From IMG/VR virus record IMGVR_UViG_3300024429_000013, positions 1 through 48,508 of that record: a stretch of 48,508 nucleotides of DNA; one strand, given 5' to 3'. Every line of letters begins with the position of its first letter. Position 1 is the first letter of the stretch. This document shows, piece by piece, positions 41,437 through 47,352 of the stretch. Origin of the DNA: a virus. Below the pieces are notes generated by a model. It was not told the DNA's origin and searched no databases. It saw nothing but the letters and a program-made list of their open reading frames with translations. The translations under genes and the position numbers were made by a program.

Positions 41437-41757
41437 CTATTCGCTCCTCTGTGCTCTCTGTGGTGAAAGATTTAATTTATTCTCTTTCAAAAACGCCTCG
41501 AAATTCTCTCTGCATTTTTCCACAGCTTGTCTATTCAAAACGGTATTATCTAATTCGGCAAAACCCACAAATTCATCTTCGCAATCCCGATACCCCAGCA
41601 TATATATCGTAACAAACTCATGCCAAATATTTGCCTTCAAATCCCGCAACGATCCAGTATCCAGCATCAAGCATCTTGAATCTTTCACAATTCTCGTACT
41701 TACTAAATGAGCCTCTCTCGGAACTTCCTGCATAAAACTCTCCACCGTCTTATTCAT
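41437..41757 (-). CDS. Unknown protein with repeat-derived end
   Basis: The 106-residue product ends NLSPQRAQRSE, encoded by an AACCACAGAG-like word at 41444-41467, and the middle CLMLDTGSLRDL is encoded by a CTTGATGCTGGAT-like word at 41651-41681. Both words therefore lie in coding sequence. The rest (FEAFLKENKLN) is helical. No family recognised. Confidence 0.55.
   Translation of the reverse strand: MNKTVESFMQEVPREAHLVSTRIVKDSRCLMLDTGSLRDLKANIWHEFVTIYMLGYRDCEDEFVGFAELDNTVLNRQAVEKCRENFEAFLKENKLNLSPQRAQRSE
41444..41467 (-). repeat. CACAGAGAGCACAGAG-type word repeat, copy 7
   Basis: Minus strand reads TTCACCACAGAGAGCACAGA then GGAG. It encodes the C-terminus and stop of the 106-residue gene. 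Confidence 0.65.
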
Positions 41758-41843
41758 TTTTCCGCCCTTTCAAATAAATCCTGATTAACTATTTGCGATT
41801 GCTTCTTATCTTCGGTTTTTGTCCAGAAACCAGCATCAAGCAT
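41754..41843 (-). CDS. Short frame, possible gene remnant (29 residues)
   Basis: A frame whose ATG comes from a CTTGATGCTGGAT-like word repeat and which ends in an ATGA overlap with the next gene (MLDAGFWTKTEDKK...LFERAEK). The C-terminal part looks protein-like. It may be the end of a gene whose front was replaced by repeat DNA. Weak call. Confidence 0.3.
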   Translation of the reverse strand: MLDAGFWTKTEDKKQSQIVNQDLFERAEK

Positions 41844-41868
41844 CAAGCATCCAGCATCCAGCAACCAA
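41823..41868 (-). repeat. Tandem-word repeat, CTGGATGCTTGATGCTGG type
   Basis: The longest run of this word family in the genome: alternating CTGGATG and CTTGATG units over about 45 bases, between two small early genes. Confidence 0.75.
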
Positions 41869-41869
41869 C

Positions 41870-42082
41870 CTAATCATTATCCGCCAACTCGACGCTTAAA
41901 ACCGTGCATTTCAAATCACACTTGAATTTATAAGGCGTCCCCGCTTCGGATTTGCACTTACCTCGAATCACGCCGTTATATTTCGCAAATTCCAATTCCG
42001 CAATTTTACTCGGCATCCGACTTAATTTTAAAGACCTTTCAAGATTTTTTCGCAAAATCGCTTCCTGTTCTTTCCTATCCAT
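41870..42082 (-). CDS. Unknown small protein, 70 residues
   Basis: Start placed at MDRKEQEAILRKNLERSLKLSRM because GGAGAAT precedes it; the longer frame runs through the neighbouring gene. A helical N-terminus and a C-terminal block with two cysteines (YKFKCDLKCTVLSVELAD). Unknown function. Confidence 0.6.
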   Translation of the reverse strand: MDRKEQEAILRKNLERSLKLSRMPSKIAELEFAKYNGVIRGKCKSEAGTPYKFKCDLKCTVLSVELADND

Positions 42083-42437
42083 TCTTATTCTCCTTTTGTG
42101 GTAAAAGACATTTATGGCATCTATAAATACCATCCATTGCTTTGAAAGTAATGTTATGAGGACATTTATCAATATCGAAATAATCTTCACCAGTTAAAGT
42201 TTTATATTCTTCTCTAAGCATATCCATATCAGTGCTAATATCTTCGTCAATTCCGTTTTTAATATCTTCAATTTCTGTTTCAAGCTCATTGATTTCCTCT
42301 TCTAAATCACGAATATCATCTCTTTTACTTTCGATTGCAATATCAGAATCATATTGATGTTCTCTATCAGTTTCAAGGTCTTTAATTTCCTGTTCGATTT
42401 GTTCTGCTGTTCTAATTTCTGGCATGGTGGTTTCCAT
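42075..42437 (-). CDS. Coiled-coil/zinc protein, first early gene
   Basis: The 120-residue product has a helical coiled coil (about residues 10-80) and a C-terminal C..H...C..C cluster (CPHNITFKAMDGIYRCHKC), like a small zinc ribbon. It is the first gene after the predicted promoter at 42458-42486 and has AAAGGA before its start. First genes of early operons often encode regulators; that is only position. Confidence 0.6.
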   Translation of the reverse strand: METTMPEIRTAEQIEQEIKDLETDREHQYDSDIAIESKRDDIRDLEEEINELETEIEDIKNGIDEDISTDMDMLREEYKTLTGEDYFDIDKCPHNITFKAMDGIYRCHKCLLPQKENKNG

Positions 42438-42457
42438 GTTTAGTTTTCCTTTAACGA

Positions 42458-42486
42458 ATTATCAAGTATAGTTAGAGCGGTTTCAA
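42458..42486 (-). promoter_or_regulatory. Predicted leftward early promoter
   Basis: Minus strand TTGAAA, 17-base spacer, GATAAT, 21 bases upstream of the first gene of the long early operon. It overlaps the left part of the attP region. Confidence 0.62.
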
Positions 42487-42499
42487 TTAGACTGTGCCA

Positions 42500-42516
42500 A
42501 CTGTGTCAAACACAGT
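42500..42516. repeat. Inverted repeat ACTGTGT-CAA-ACACAGT
   Basis: A perfect seven-base-pair palindrome with a three-base centre in the left attP arm, partly overlapping the second copy of the ACTGTG(C/T)CAA word. It may be an integrase or accessory-protein binding site. Confidence 0.5.
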
Positions 42517-42566
42517 CACTTTTGTGCACTATTTTTTATTAGTTTTTTGGAAAAATATTTACTAAA

Positions 42567-42594
42567 TTGAAGACGATTAGGAAGGATTTATACT
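42567..42594 (+). promoter_or_regulatory. Predicted promoter for the tRNA fragment
   Basis: TTGAAG, 16-base spacer, TATACT on the plus strand, with the predicted start site a few bases before the tRNA fragment at 42606. In the free phage it would make no functional tRNA. After integration it would drive the rebuilt host tRNA-Lys. Confidence 0.55.
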
Positions 42595-42605
42595 TGAAAA
42601 AACTT

Positions 42606-42650
42606 GCGCCATTAGCTCAATTGGTAGAGCAGCGGGCTCTTAATCCGATG
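42606..42650 (+). pseudogene. 5' half of tRNA-Lys(CUU), att core
   Basis: The sequence matches the acceptor 5' strand GCGCCAT, position 8-9 TA, D-arm GCTC-AATTGGTA-GAGC, and an anticodon stem around the loop CTCTTAA, giving anticodon CUU (42639-42641). After the anticodon stem there is no T-arm (no TTCRANY loop) and no 3' acceptor strand pairing with GCGCCAT. It is therefore a half tRNA, the usual sign of a tRNA integration site, but on the 5' side. Confidence 0.8.
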
Positions 42651-42742
42651 ACCCGACCTCTATATTCCTGTATTTTCACGCACTTATATCCCTCGAAAAT
42701 CGTCTCACTGTGCCAAAATTTAATGGAACAGTATATTTTTGT

Positions 42743-42937
42743 TTATGATTTGTTCGGTTGTTTTTCCTTAACTTCTAATTTTTCTCGTAATTTAAAATTT
42801 CCTAATTCAAGTTCTCTTAATCTTTTCTCGATTATAATACTTTTCTGTCTTGCTTCACATAATTCAATAGAAAGCAAGTGATTAACACCCGATAAAGATA
42901 TGAACATTTCTTTCGTTTCTTCATCATTAAATTCCAT
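42743..42937 (-). CDS. Small coiled-coil protein, 64 residues
   Basis: Starts MEFNDEETKEMFISLSGVNHLLSIELCEARQ with a coiled coil in the second half (IEKRLRELELGNFKLREKLEV). Lies between the integrase group and attP. Unknown function. Confidence 0.58.
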   Translation of the reverse strand: MEFNDEETKEMFISLSGVNHLLSIELCEARQKSIIIEKRLRELELGNFKLREKLEVKEKQPNKS

Positions 42938-42938
42938 G

Positions 42939-43394
42939 TTATTTCTCCTTATTTTGTAAAACCCATTCGCAGGCTTCGTCGAATGCCTGCTCTAATGTTT
43001 TTGCTCTAAATGTTCTTACAGGAAATCCATCAACTTCTTTTTTTGCTTCTATAGATTTAACAAGATTAAATATTTTATGGATTTTACAAAAATAATCAAT
43101 CCTATAAGGCTTTCCAATCTTGTAATGTTTAGTTTTTCCTGAATGCCAATTAATATCCAGACTATCCAATATCACAATATGCTGGTCAATGCGGGGAAGC
43201 CAAATAAAACGGTTTTTATCTTTTATTGGTTCGTAGAATGCACCATCATCATCAGTGTTCTCACCAATAACACCAACATCTAAATCTTCTTCTAAATCAT
43301 AATGTCGGCAGTAATCATGATTTTTCGGCTTCCACACCTTCTGCAAATGCGTATACTTTGCGAGCTTCTTAATTCGGGTTTTTGTCGTGTCCAT
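42939..43394 (-). CDS. Unknown protein, 151 residues
   Basis: Start is the ATG for MDTTKTRIKKLAKYTHLQ (GGAG upstream). Contains DYCRHYDLEEDLDVGVIGENTDDDGAFYEPIKD and a C-terminal FPVRTFRAKTLEQAFDEACEW. No family recognised. Located in the integration module. Confidence 0.58.
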   Translation of the reverse strand: MDTTKTRIKKLAKYTHLQKVWKPKNHDYCRHYDLEEDLDVGVIGENTDDDGAFYEPIKDKNRFIWLPRIDQHIVILDSLDINWHSGKTKHYKIGKPYRIDYFCKIHKIFNLVKSIEAKKEVDGFPVRTFRAKTLEQAFDEACEWVLQNKEK

Positions 43395-43410
43395 CAATAC
43401 TCCAATCCAT

Positions 43411-43620
43411 CTATTGTGTTCTTGATTTTTCTATTGATAATGCAAAATTGACAAAATTTTTGCAATTTTCACATGTTATGTTTTTGTATGTCCAACGCCA
43501 AAGACCTTCAATTAAATCATTTTCATTAAAAGAATGAGAACAACCTGTTGTATAGCCACTAAAATTCCAATCAGTTTGAATACAATGTATTTTACCATTT
43601 TTCTTTTTTATATTAGGCAT
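43411..43620 (-). CDS. Small cysteine-containing protein, 69 residues
   Basis: MPNIKKKNGKIHCIQTDWNF..., with Cys/His residues in GCSHSF and ITCENCKNF that could bind zinc. The start overlaps the integrase stop (TGATG). Small genes at this place can be excisionases, but the profile here is not typical. Confidence 0.55.
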   Translation of the reverse strand: MPNIKKKNGKIHCIQTDWNFSGYTTGCSHSFNENDLIEGLWRWTYKNITCENCKNFVNFALSIEKSRTQ

Positions 43621-44669
43621 CAATACCCCATCCTTCCTATTGCGTTCTTCAATTCTTCCATGCGTTGGCTCATCTGCTTATACCTCTGCACCATCGCTTG
43701 AGATTTCCAACCGAAGATTTCCATTGCTTGAGATTCGGTATTGCCCGATGTATTCAAGAAATCAGTAACAACAGTATGACGTAACGACTTAAATTCTTTA
43801 TATTCTATTCCTGCCCGCCGGATAGTAGCCCGCCATGCAGTCTTGAACCCGGCAGTCCTCATTTCTCCGATATGCGAGGGATGCGTGCTCGGAAAAACAT
43901 AATCGCTAAGGGGTGCGTCAGACCACCAACCCCTTAGTTCCGCTTTAAGCTCCGGATGCATAGGGATTATACGAAATTCACCGCTTTTAGTAGTCGTATC
44001 ATAACTTCTTTTTATATGAATCAAATCATTTTTGAAATCAGTATCTTCCCACTTCAATCCGCAAATCTCACCCAATCTCGCACCGGTATAAAGTGCAAAT
44101 TTTATGATTGGTCTGAAATTATCACTCGCAGCTTCAAATAGCAGCCGAATCTCAAATTTACTAAAAATAGGAATTATTGCATTCCTGCCTTTGTTTTCCT
44201 TGAAATATTTAATCTCTCGCACCGGATTTTCTTTGATGTATTTATATAATTTCGCATATTCGAATATCGCAGATAGCAAAGCAATGTACCGGTTCGCCGT
44301 AGCCTTGCTTATTCCCCGCGTTTTTATCAATAAAACAAGCACATCCAGGATTATAGGTGTGTCTATTCTCGTTATCAACATTCCGCTAAAATAAGGCTTA
44401 ATTACCTTGATTCGATTCAACTGCGTCCTAATAGTCAACGGCTTAAGCTCTTTAATATTAATAGCATAATCCATATACTTGCCAGCAATCACTGAAAAAT
44501 CCCTCTCATCAGTTGATGTTAATTCCCTTTCCTTCGCCTGTTTTATCTTTTCCGCCTCATCATCATCCGCGGTCCCCGTAGTCTGTCTCACAGGTCGACC
44601 AGTTACCGGATGCGGAAATTTAATCTGCCAATTCTCCGTGCCCGCCCTTTTAAACAACTTTACTTTCAT
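43620..44669 (-). CDS. int: Tyrosine recombinase (integrase)
   Basis: The 349-residue protein has an N-terminal arm-binding and core-binding region (about 1-160) and the catalytic domain with R198 (TGARLGE), K228, R297 (KSLRHTV), W321 (GWKS) and the nucleophile Y330 (RYKQ). The usual box II His three residues before the second Arg is Lys294, and the second His is Trp321; the latter is a known variation, the former less common. It lies next to attP and is led by an HTH gene it overlaps. It inserts the phage at a tRNA-Lys gene if the attP reading is right. Confidence 0.88.
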   Translation of the reverse strand: MKVKLFKRAGTENWQIKFPHPVTGRPVRQTTGTADDDEAEKIKQAKERELTSTDERDFSVIAGKYMDYAINIKELKPLTIRTQLNRIKVIKPYFSGMLITRIDTPIILDVLVLLIKTRGISKATANRYIALLSAIFEYAKLYKYIKENPVREIKYFKENKGRNAIIPIFSKFEIRLLFEAASDNFRPIIKFALYTGARLGEICGLKWEDTDFKNDLIHIKRSYDTTTKSGEFRIIPMHPELKAELRGWWSDAPLSDYVFPSTHPSHIGEMRTAGFKTAWRATIRRAGIEYKEFKSLRHTVVTDFLNTSGNTESQAMEIFGWKSQAMVQRYKQMSQRMEELKNAIGRMGY

Positions 44670-44908
44670 TCACACTGTATCCATTTTTCAACTTCGACTT
44701 TTTTAATTGGAAACCGAATGCTAATATCAATCTCCAAAAAATCAATGAGTTTTTGAACACCTAAATTGCTTAGATGCGAATGACCTTTAAAATATCCACT
44801 AATTTCTTGTGCACTAATTCCCGTAGCTTTTTCGATTTCTGCCATTTTAATCCCCTTTTCTTGCACTGCCTGAAGAATCGCTATTTGAATCCGCTCCATA
44901 AAATTCAT
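44666..44908 (-). CDS. XRE-family HTH regulator, upstream of integrase
   Basis: The 80-residue product has a helix-turn-helix MAEIEKATGISAQEISGYFKGHSHLSNLGVQKLIDFL typical of the Cro/C1 family. It overlaps the integrase by four bases and has AAGGAG before the start. It could regulate integrase or act as an excision factor. It is led by an RNA structure at 44932-44997. Confidence 0.72.
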   Translation of the reverse strand: MNFMERIQIAILQAVQEKGIKMAEIEKATGISAQEISGYFKGHSHLSNLGVQKLIDFLEIDISIRFPIKKVEVEKWIQCE

Positions 44909-44931
44909 TTTACATCTCCTTGTTTAATTAG

Positions 44932-44997
44932 CGGGCATCGACTGAATCGAACAGCCATTAACCATTATGCCCGAATGCGAGGAATTTCACCCCGCAT
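44932..44997 (-). ncRNA. Structured leader RNA with tRNA-like minihelix
   Basis: On the minus strand an 8-base-pair hairpin ATGCGGGG/CCTCGCAT with one G-U pair (loop TGAAATT) is followed by a tRNA-like unit. That unit has a 7-base-pair acceptor-like stem CGGGCAT/ATGCCCG, a 10-base linker AATGGTTAAT that resembles a D-loop, and a 5-base-pair T-stem GGCTG/CAGTC with loop TTCGATT that matches the TTCRANY consensus. There is no anticodon arm. It sits in the leader of the HTH/integrase genes. It may be a decayed tRNA (Gly-type acceptor) or a regulatory tRNA mimic. Confidence 0.65.
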
Positions 44998-45020
44998 ATG
45001 TTCACTTAGACCAAATTTTC

Positions 45021-45037
45021 CACAAATTGGAAATCAA
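45021..45037 (-). other. Small hairpin in the same leader
   Basis: TTTCCA-ATTTG-TGGAAA on the minus strand, a six-base-pair hairpin upstream of the two larger structures. The stretch 44998-45086 otherwise holds no gene beyond a three-codon AUG-AGA-UAA frame at 45063-45071 behind GGAGGG. Confidence 0.4.
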
Positions 45038-45086
45038 CAAACCTACTGTATGCCTCAATCTTTTATCTCATATGCAACCCTCCTGT

Positions 45087-45356
45087 CTAAAGTCTCCTGA
45101 TTTGCGTTCTTATATCTACCAAATTGGAACGAATAAGTGTAATAGCACGCTCCATTGCATCAGTTGCGCAATTTGGGTCCGATGAAGCTGTCTCAACTTC
45201 AGATACTTCCTCAACTTCTGAACCTACAACAGAAGATACACTTTTCGATACCTCGTTTTTAACATCAAAAGAAAGCCCCTTAATGCGATCCAAATCCCCC
45301 AAAGCTCTGTCTAATGGTGATTGAGGTTTTACTGCCTTACAGGTTTCTCCACTCAT
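45087..45356 (-). CDS. Small acidic protein, possibly membrane-anchored in longer form
   Basis: The preferred start MSGETCKAVKPQSPLDRALG gives 89 residues with an acidic middle (EVEEVSEVETASSD) and a C-terminal helix. In frame upstream, a GTG start at 45473 right after the previous stop would add a hydrophobic helix (GITAALLIFIGMML) and the repeat-encoded linker LTAETRRKE. AGGAAAG precedes the internal ATG. Both forms may be made. No family recognised. Confidence 0.55.
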   Translation of the reverse strand: MSGETCKAVKPQSPLDRALGDLDRIKGLSFDVKNEVSKSVSSVVGSEVEEVSEVETASSDPNCATDAMERAITLIRSNLVDIRTQIRRL

Positions 45357-45367
45357 AACACTTTCCT

Positions 45368-45389
45368 TTCTCCGCGTCTCTGCGGTTAA
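45368..45389 (-). repeat. AACCGCAGAGACGC-type word repeat, copy 8
   Basis: Minus strand AACCGCAGAGACGCGGAGAA, between a putative transmembrane segment and the acidic protein. It either lies in the leader or forms a linker. Confidence 0.72.
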
Positions 45390-45473
45390 AAAAACATTAA
45401 AGTTCCGCAACATCATTCCGATAAATATAAGAAGCGCCGCAGTAATGCCTATTCTCGCCCTCCACGGCGCCAC

Positions 45474-45656
45474 TTATCCATCTATTGCTTCTGTTTTTTC
45501 AGGTATATACTTATCTCTGAGGAAATCCTCGATTATGATTTCAAGCTGGTCTACTTTAGAACGTCTCGATATTTTGCAGTATGCAGAAAACTTGTCAAAA
45601 ATCTTTTGCTTGACAGTTAAATGCTTAAATACATTGTCATTATTCATAGTATTCAT
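45474..45656 (-). CDS. Ribbon-helix-helix-like regulator
   Basis: The 60-residue product has a short N-terminal strand and a helix-helix block (LTVKQKIFDKFSAYCKISRRSKVDQLEIIIEDFLRDK) similar to CopG/Arc-type ribbon-helix-helix DNA-binding proteins. It is the first leftward gene after the control region and directly follows the promoter at 45683-45711, the Cro-like position opposite the repressor. Confidence 0.65.
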   Translation of the reverse strand: MNTMNNDNVFKHLTVKQKIFDKFSAYCKISRRSKVDQLEIIIEDFLRDKYIPEKTEAIDG

Positions 45657-45682
45657 TTAGTCCTTATTTAGTTTTCGATAGC

Positions 45683-45711
45683 AATTTAAGTATAAAAATA
45701 GTCTTTGTCAA
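45683..45711 (-). promoter_or_regulatory. Predicted leftward promoter of the control region
   Basis: Minus strand TTGACA, 17-base spacer, TAAATT, followed by AAGGA and the ribbon-helix-helix gene. It faces the rightward promoter about 50 bases away, a PL/PR-PRM-like layout. Confidence 0.62.
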
Positions 45712-45724
45712 GTCTTTTTTTAAA

Positions 45725-45764
45725 TATTTTTAAATACTTTTAATACTAATATAGTACTTGTAAA
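45725..45764. promoter_or_regulatory. Possible operator cluster
   Basis: The AT-rich space between the divergent promoters has several near-repeats of AATACTT/AGTACTT (around 45733, 45743, 45754), and the related AAGTAT at 45687. These could be repressor half-sites, but AT-rich DNA makes chance matches likely. Confidence 0.35.
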
Positions 45765-45785
45765 TAAAATTATTTGTATTATAAT
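45758..45785 (+). promoter_or_regulatory. Predicted promoter of the rightward repressor gene
   Basis: TTGTAA, 16-base spacer, TATAAT on the plus strand. The predicted start site would fall on or next to the ATG at 45792, so the transcript would be leaderless. Confidence 0.6.
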
Positions 45786-45791
45786 TCAATT

Positions 45792-46199
45792 ATGAAATTT
45801 TGGGAACTTATATCTAAAGAAATGGAATATTGGGGTTTAAATAGAAATAAACTTTCTAAATTAGCGAGAATTTCAAGGTCAACACTTTTGAAATTAAAAA
45901 ATTGCGAAGAACCAACTTCCTTGAATAGAGAAGCGTTAGAATCTTTTTTCGGGAAAAAAATACTTAAATTAAATGAAAATAATTATGAGTGGGGTGAAAA
46001 ATTAAATGATAAAAATGATAACGAGGAAATAACTCAAGGATTAAAAGATTTACTTGATGACGAAAAAACTATGCGTATGATGTTTATAACCGAAGCTGAA
46101 GTAAAATGGATGAAAACAATCCGCTTCAGACCCAATCAAAAACCCACAAAGCAGGACTATATCGACCTGTTATTTATCTATAGAAACATAGGAGAATAA
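45792..46199 (+). CDS. Candidate phage repressor (HTH), leaderless start
   Basis: The 135-residue product has an N-terminal helix-turn-helix, GLNRNKLSKLARISRSTLLKLKNCEEP (about 15-41), then an acidic middle and a C-terminal helical part. It is the only rightward regulator and faces the leftward operon, as lambda cI does. The ATG at 45792 is chosen over a TTG at 45774 because it sits about seven bases after the -10 hexamer; no Shine-Dalgarno site is present, which fits a leaderless mRNA. No LexA-like peptidase domain is seen, so induction would not be by RecA cleavage. Confidence 0.68.
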   Translation: MKFWELISKEMEYWGLNRNKLSKLARISRSTLLKLKNCEEPTSLNREALESFFGKKILKLNENNYEWGEKLNDKNDNEEITQGLKDLLDDEKTMRMMFITEAEVKWMKTIRFRPNQKPTKQDYIDLLFIYRNIGE

Positions 46200-46202
46200 A
46201 CC

Positions 46203-46556
46203 ATGAAAAAATTAATGCTTATTGCCTCATTAATACTAACATTATCTTATTGCGCAGAAGATAATCCGACACAGTATGTTCAAAATAATGAAAATATAAT
46301 CTCAGGAATGTGGTATAGAATGGAGGAAATTTGTGAATATAGAATTGTGTTTTTTGAAAATAATCTATTTTTTAGATATTTTTTTAATGTTCTTACTCCA
46401 GAATCAATTAATGAATTAAAAGGCGGTAATTACAATTTTGATAATAATATTAAAGAAGGATATATTTATCAACCATTTGATTACTATTTAATAAGAGTTT
46501 ATAGCGACACTTTAATTATATATTATGATACTCCAGAAGAATACATCAAAAAATGA
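46203..46556 (+). CDS. Lipoprotein, possible superinfection exclusion factor
   Basis: The 117-residue product has a lipoprotein signal peptide with lipobox LSYC (cleaved before C17), then a beta-rich domain with WYRMEEICEYRIVFFENNLFFRYF. It is co-transcribed with the repressor, so it would be made in the lysogen. Short prophage lipoproteins in this position often block superinfecting phages at the membrane; this is inference. Confidence 0.7.
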   Translation: MKKLMLIASLILTLSYCAEDNPTQYVQNNENIISGMWYRMEEICEYRIVFFENNLFFRYFFNVLTPESINELKGGNYNFDNNIKEGYIYQPFDYYLIRVYSDTLIIYYDTPEEYIKK

Positions 46557-46834
46557 AAAATCAAAAACATAAATCAAAAATTAACTTTGATAGGGGATTT
46601 GAAAGAATACTCATTACAATTAGTTTACCCACAACAATTATTTCTTTTATTCTCATAATTAGAGAAATAATACATTGCTCGCAATTTATTAATAACAAGT
46701 GGGTTATTTATCCAACTTTTAACATTAAAACGCCTATAATAATATTAATTTTATCTGCATTAATTTGGATTTTGTTTTTTGTTATCAAATGGATTATTAA
46801 GGGATTTAAACAAACAGAAAAAATTAAAAAATAA
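46553..46834 (+). CDS. Two-TM membrane protein, lysogeny cassette
   Basis: The 93-residue product has two hydrophobic helices (about residues 19-37 and 61-82) between basic ends. It overlaps the lipoprotein gene by four bases, implying joint expression. It may be another exclusion factor; no family recognised. Confidence 0.65.
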   Translation: MKNQKHKSKINFDRGFERILITISLPTTIISFILIIREIIHCSQFINNKWVIYPTFNIKTPIIILILSALIWILFFVIKWIIKGFKQTEKIKK

Positions 46835-46851
46835 ACCCTCTATGGTGAAAA

Positions 46852-46986
46852 ATGAAAAACAAACAACCATACTCCGCAAAAGCAGAGTTCAAGCAAATCG
46901 GCAGATTCCTGCTCAAAATCCTGAAATTCCTGAATAAATTAGCGGGCACTCTCTTCGACATGCACAATACCGCCCGCCGCCGGTAA
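46852..46986 (+). CDS. Small basic peptide, 44 residues
   Basis: A short frame (MKNKQPYSAKAEFKQIGRFLLKILKFLNKLAG...RRR) with an amphipathic helix and an arginine end. It lies last in the rightward cassette, just before the convergent terminator. A possible gene, but no strong ribosome site is visible. Confidence 0.4.
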   Translation: MKNKQPYSAKAEFKQIGRFLLKILKFLNKLAGTLFDMHNTARRR

Positions 46987-47019
46987 AATAAAAAAGCCCC
47001 GGCGCTGCAACCAGGGCTT
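46985..47019 (-). terminator. Rho-independent terminator, end of late transcript
   Basis: Minus strand AAGCCCTGG, loop of eight, CCGGGGCTT, then a T-rich run. It would stop leftward transcription that has passed round the join, at the border with the rightward cassette. Confidence 0.82.
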
Positions 47020-47062
47020 ATCCCGCGTTTCGACTGTTTGTGGTGGTATTGTGGTAGGAAAA

Positions 47063-47335
47063 TTATTTGCCATTCTTATTTATCTTTTCGAGAATTTTAT
47101 CGACCGTATCCTTAATATATTCGATGTCCTTCTGCATCAGTTTACCGTTCACTGCCGGGAACGCCTTCTCCTTCACAACCTCTTCCGCAATCTTCTCAGC
47201 TTCCGGCAAAACGTATGCCTTGATTATTCCGCCGCCAATTATCCCCATAATCGCAAGAAAAAATACAATTATGAAAAGATACGTCCTTACCTTCTCCAAA
47301 GGCTGATCGCTTTTCCGTGTCCTCTCACTACGCAT
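47063..47335 (-). CDS. One-TM membrane protein, lysis module
   Basis: The 90-residue product has a basic start, one transmembrane helix (about residues 18-38) and a charged, helical, coiled-coil-like end. It follows the holin-like gene. It may be a second holin component, antiholin or spanin-like part; the single TM and long helical tail suit a class III/XhlA-like role. Not proven. Confidence 0.62.
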   Translation of the reverse strand: MRSERTRKSDQPLEKVRTYLFIIVFFLAIMGIIGGGIIKAYVLPEAEKIAEEVVKEKAFPAVNGKLMQKDIEYIKDTVDKILEKINKNGK

Positions 47336-47352
47336 GATTTTATCCCTATTGC

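Larger units (their letters stand above)
42488..42720. other. Candidate attP region
   Basis: This intergenic stretch lies 900 bases from the integrase gene. It contains a core identical in form to the 5' half of a tRNA-Lys gene (42606-42650). It also contains the word ACTGTG(C/T)CAA at 42491 and 42500 on the left and 42707 on the right, plus an 8-base inverted repeat (AGACGATT at 42571, AATCGTCT at 42698) flanking the core. These look like arm-type and core-type recombination sites. Recombination in the tRNA block would leave a complete host tRNA with a phage-supplied 5' end. The rest of the gap 42438-42742 holds no gene. Confidence 0.62.

Noticed and set aside
42606-42680. A complete tRNA-Lys gene
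   Set aside because: No T-arm and no 3' acceptor strand pair with the 5' part, so it is only a half.
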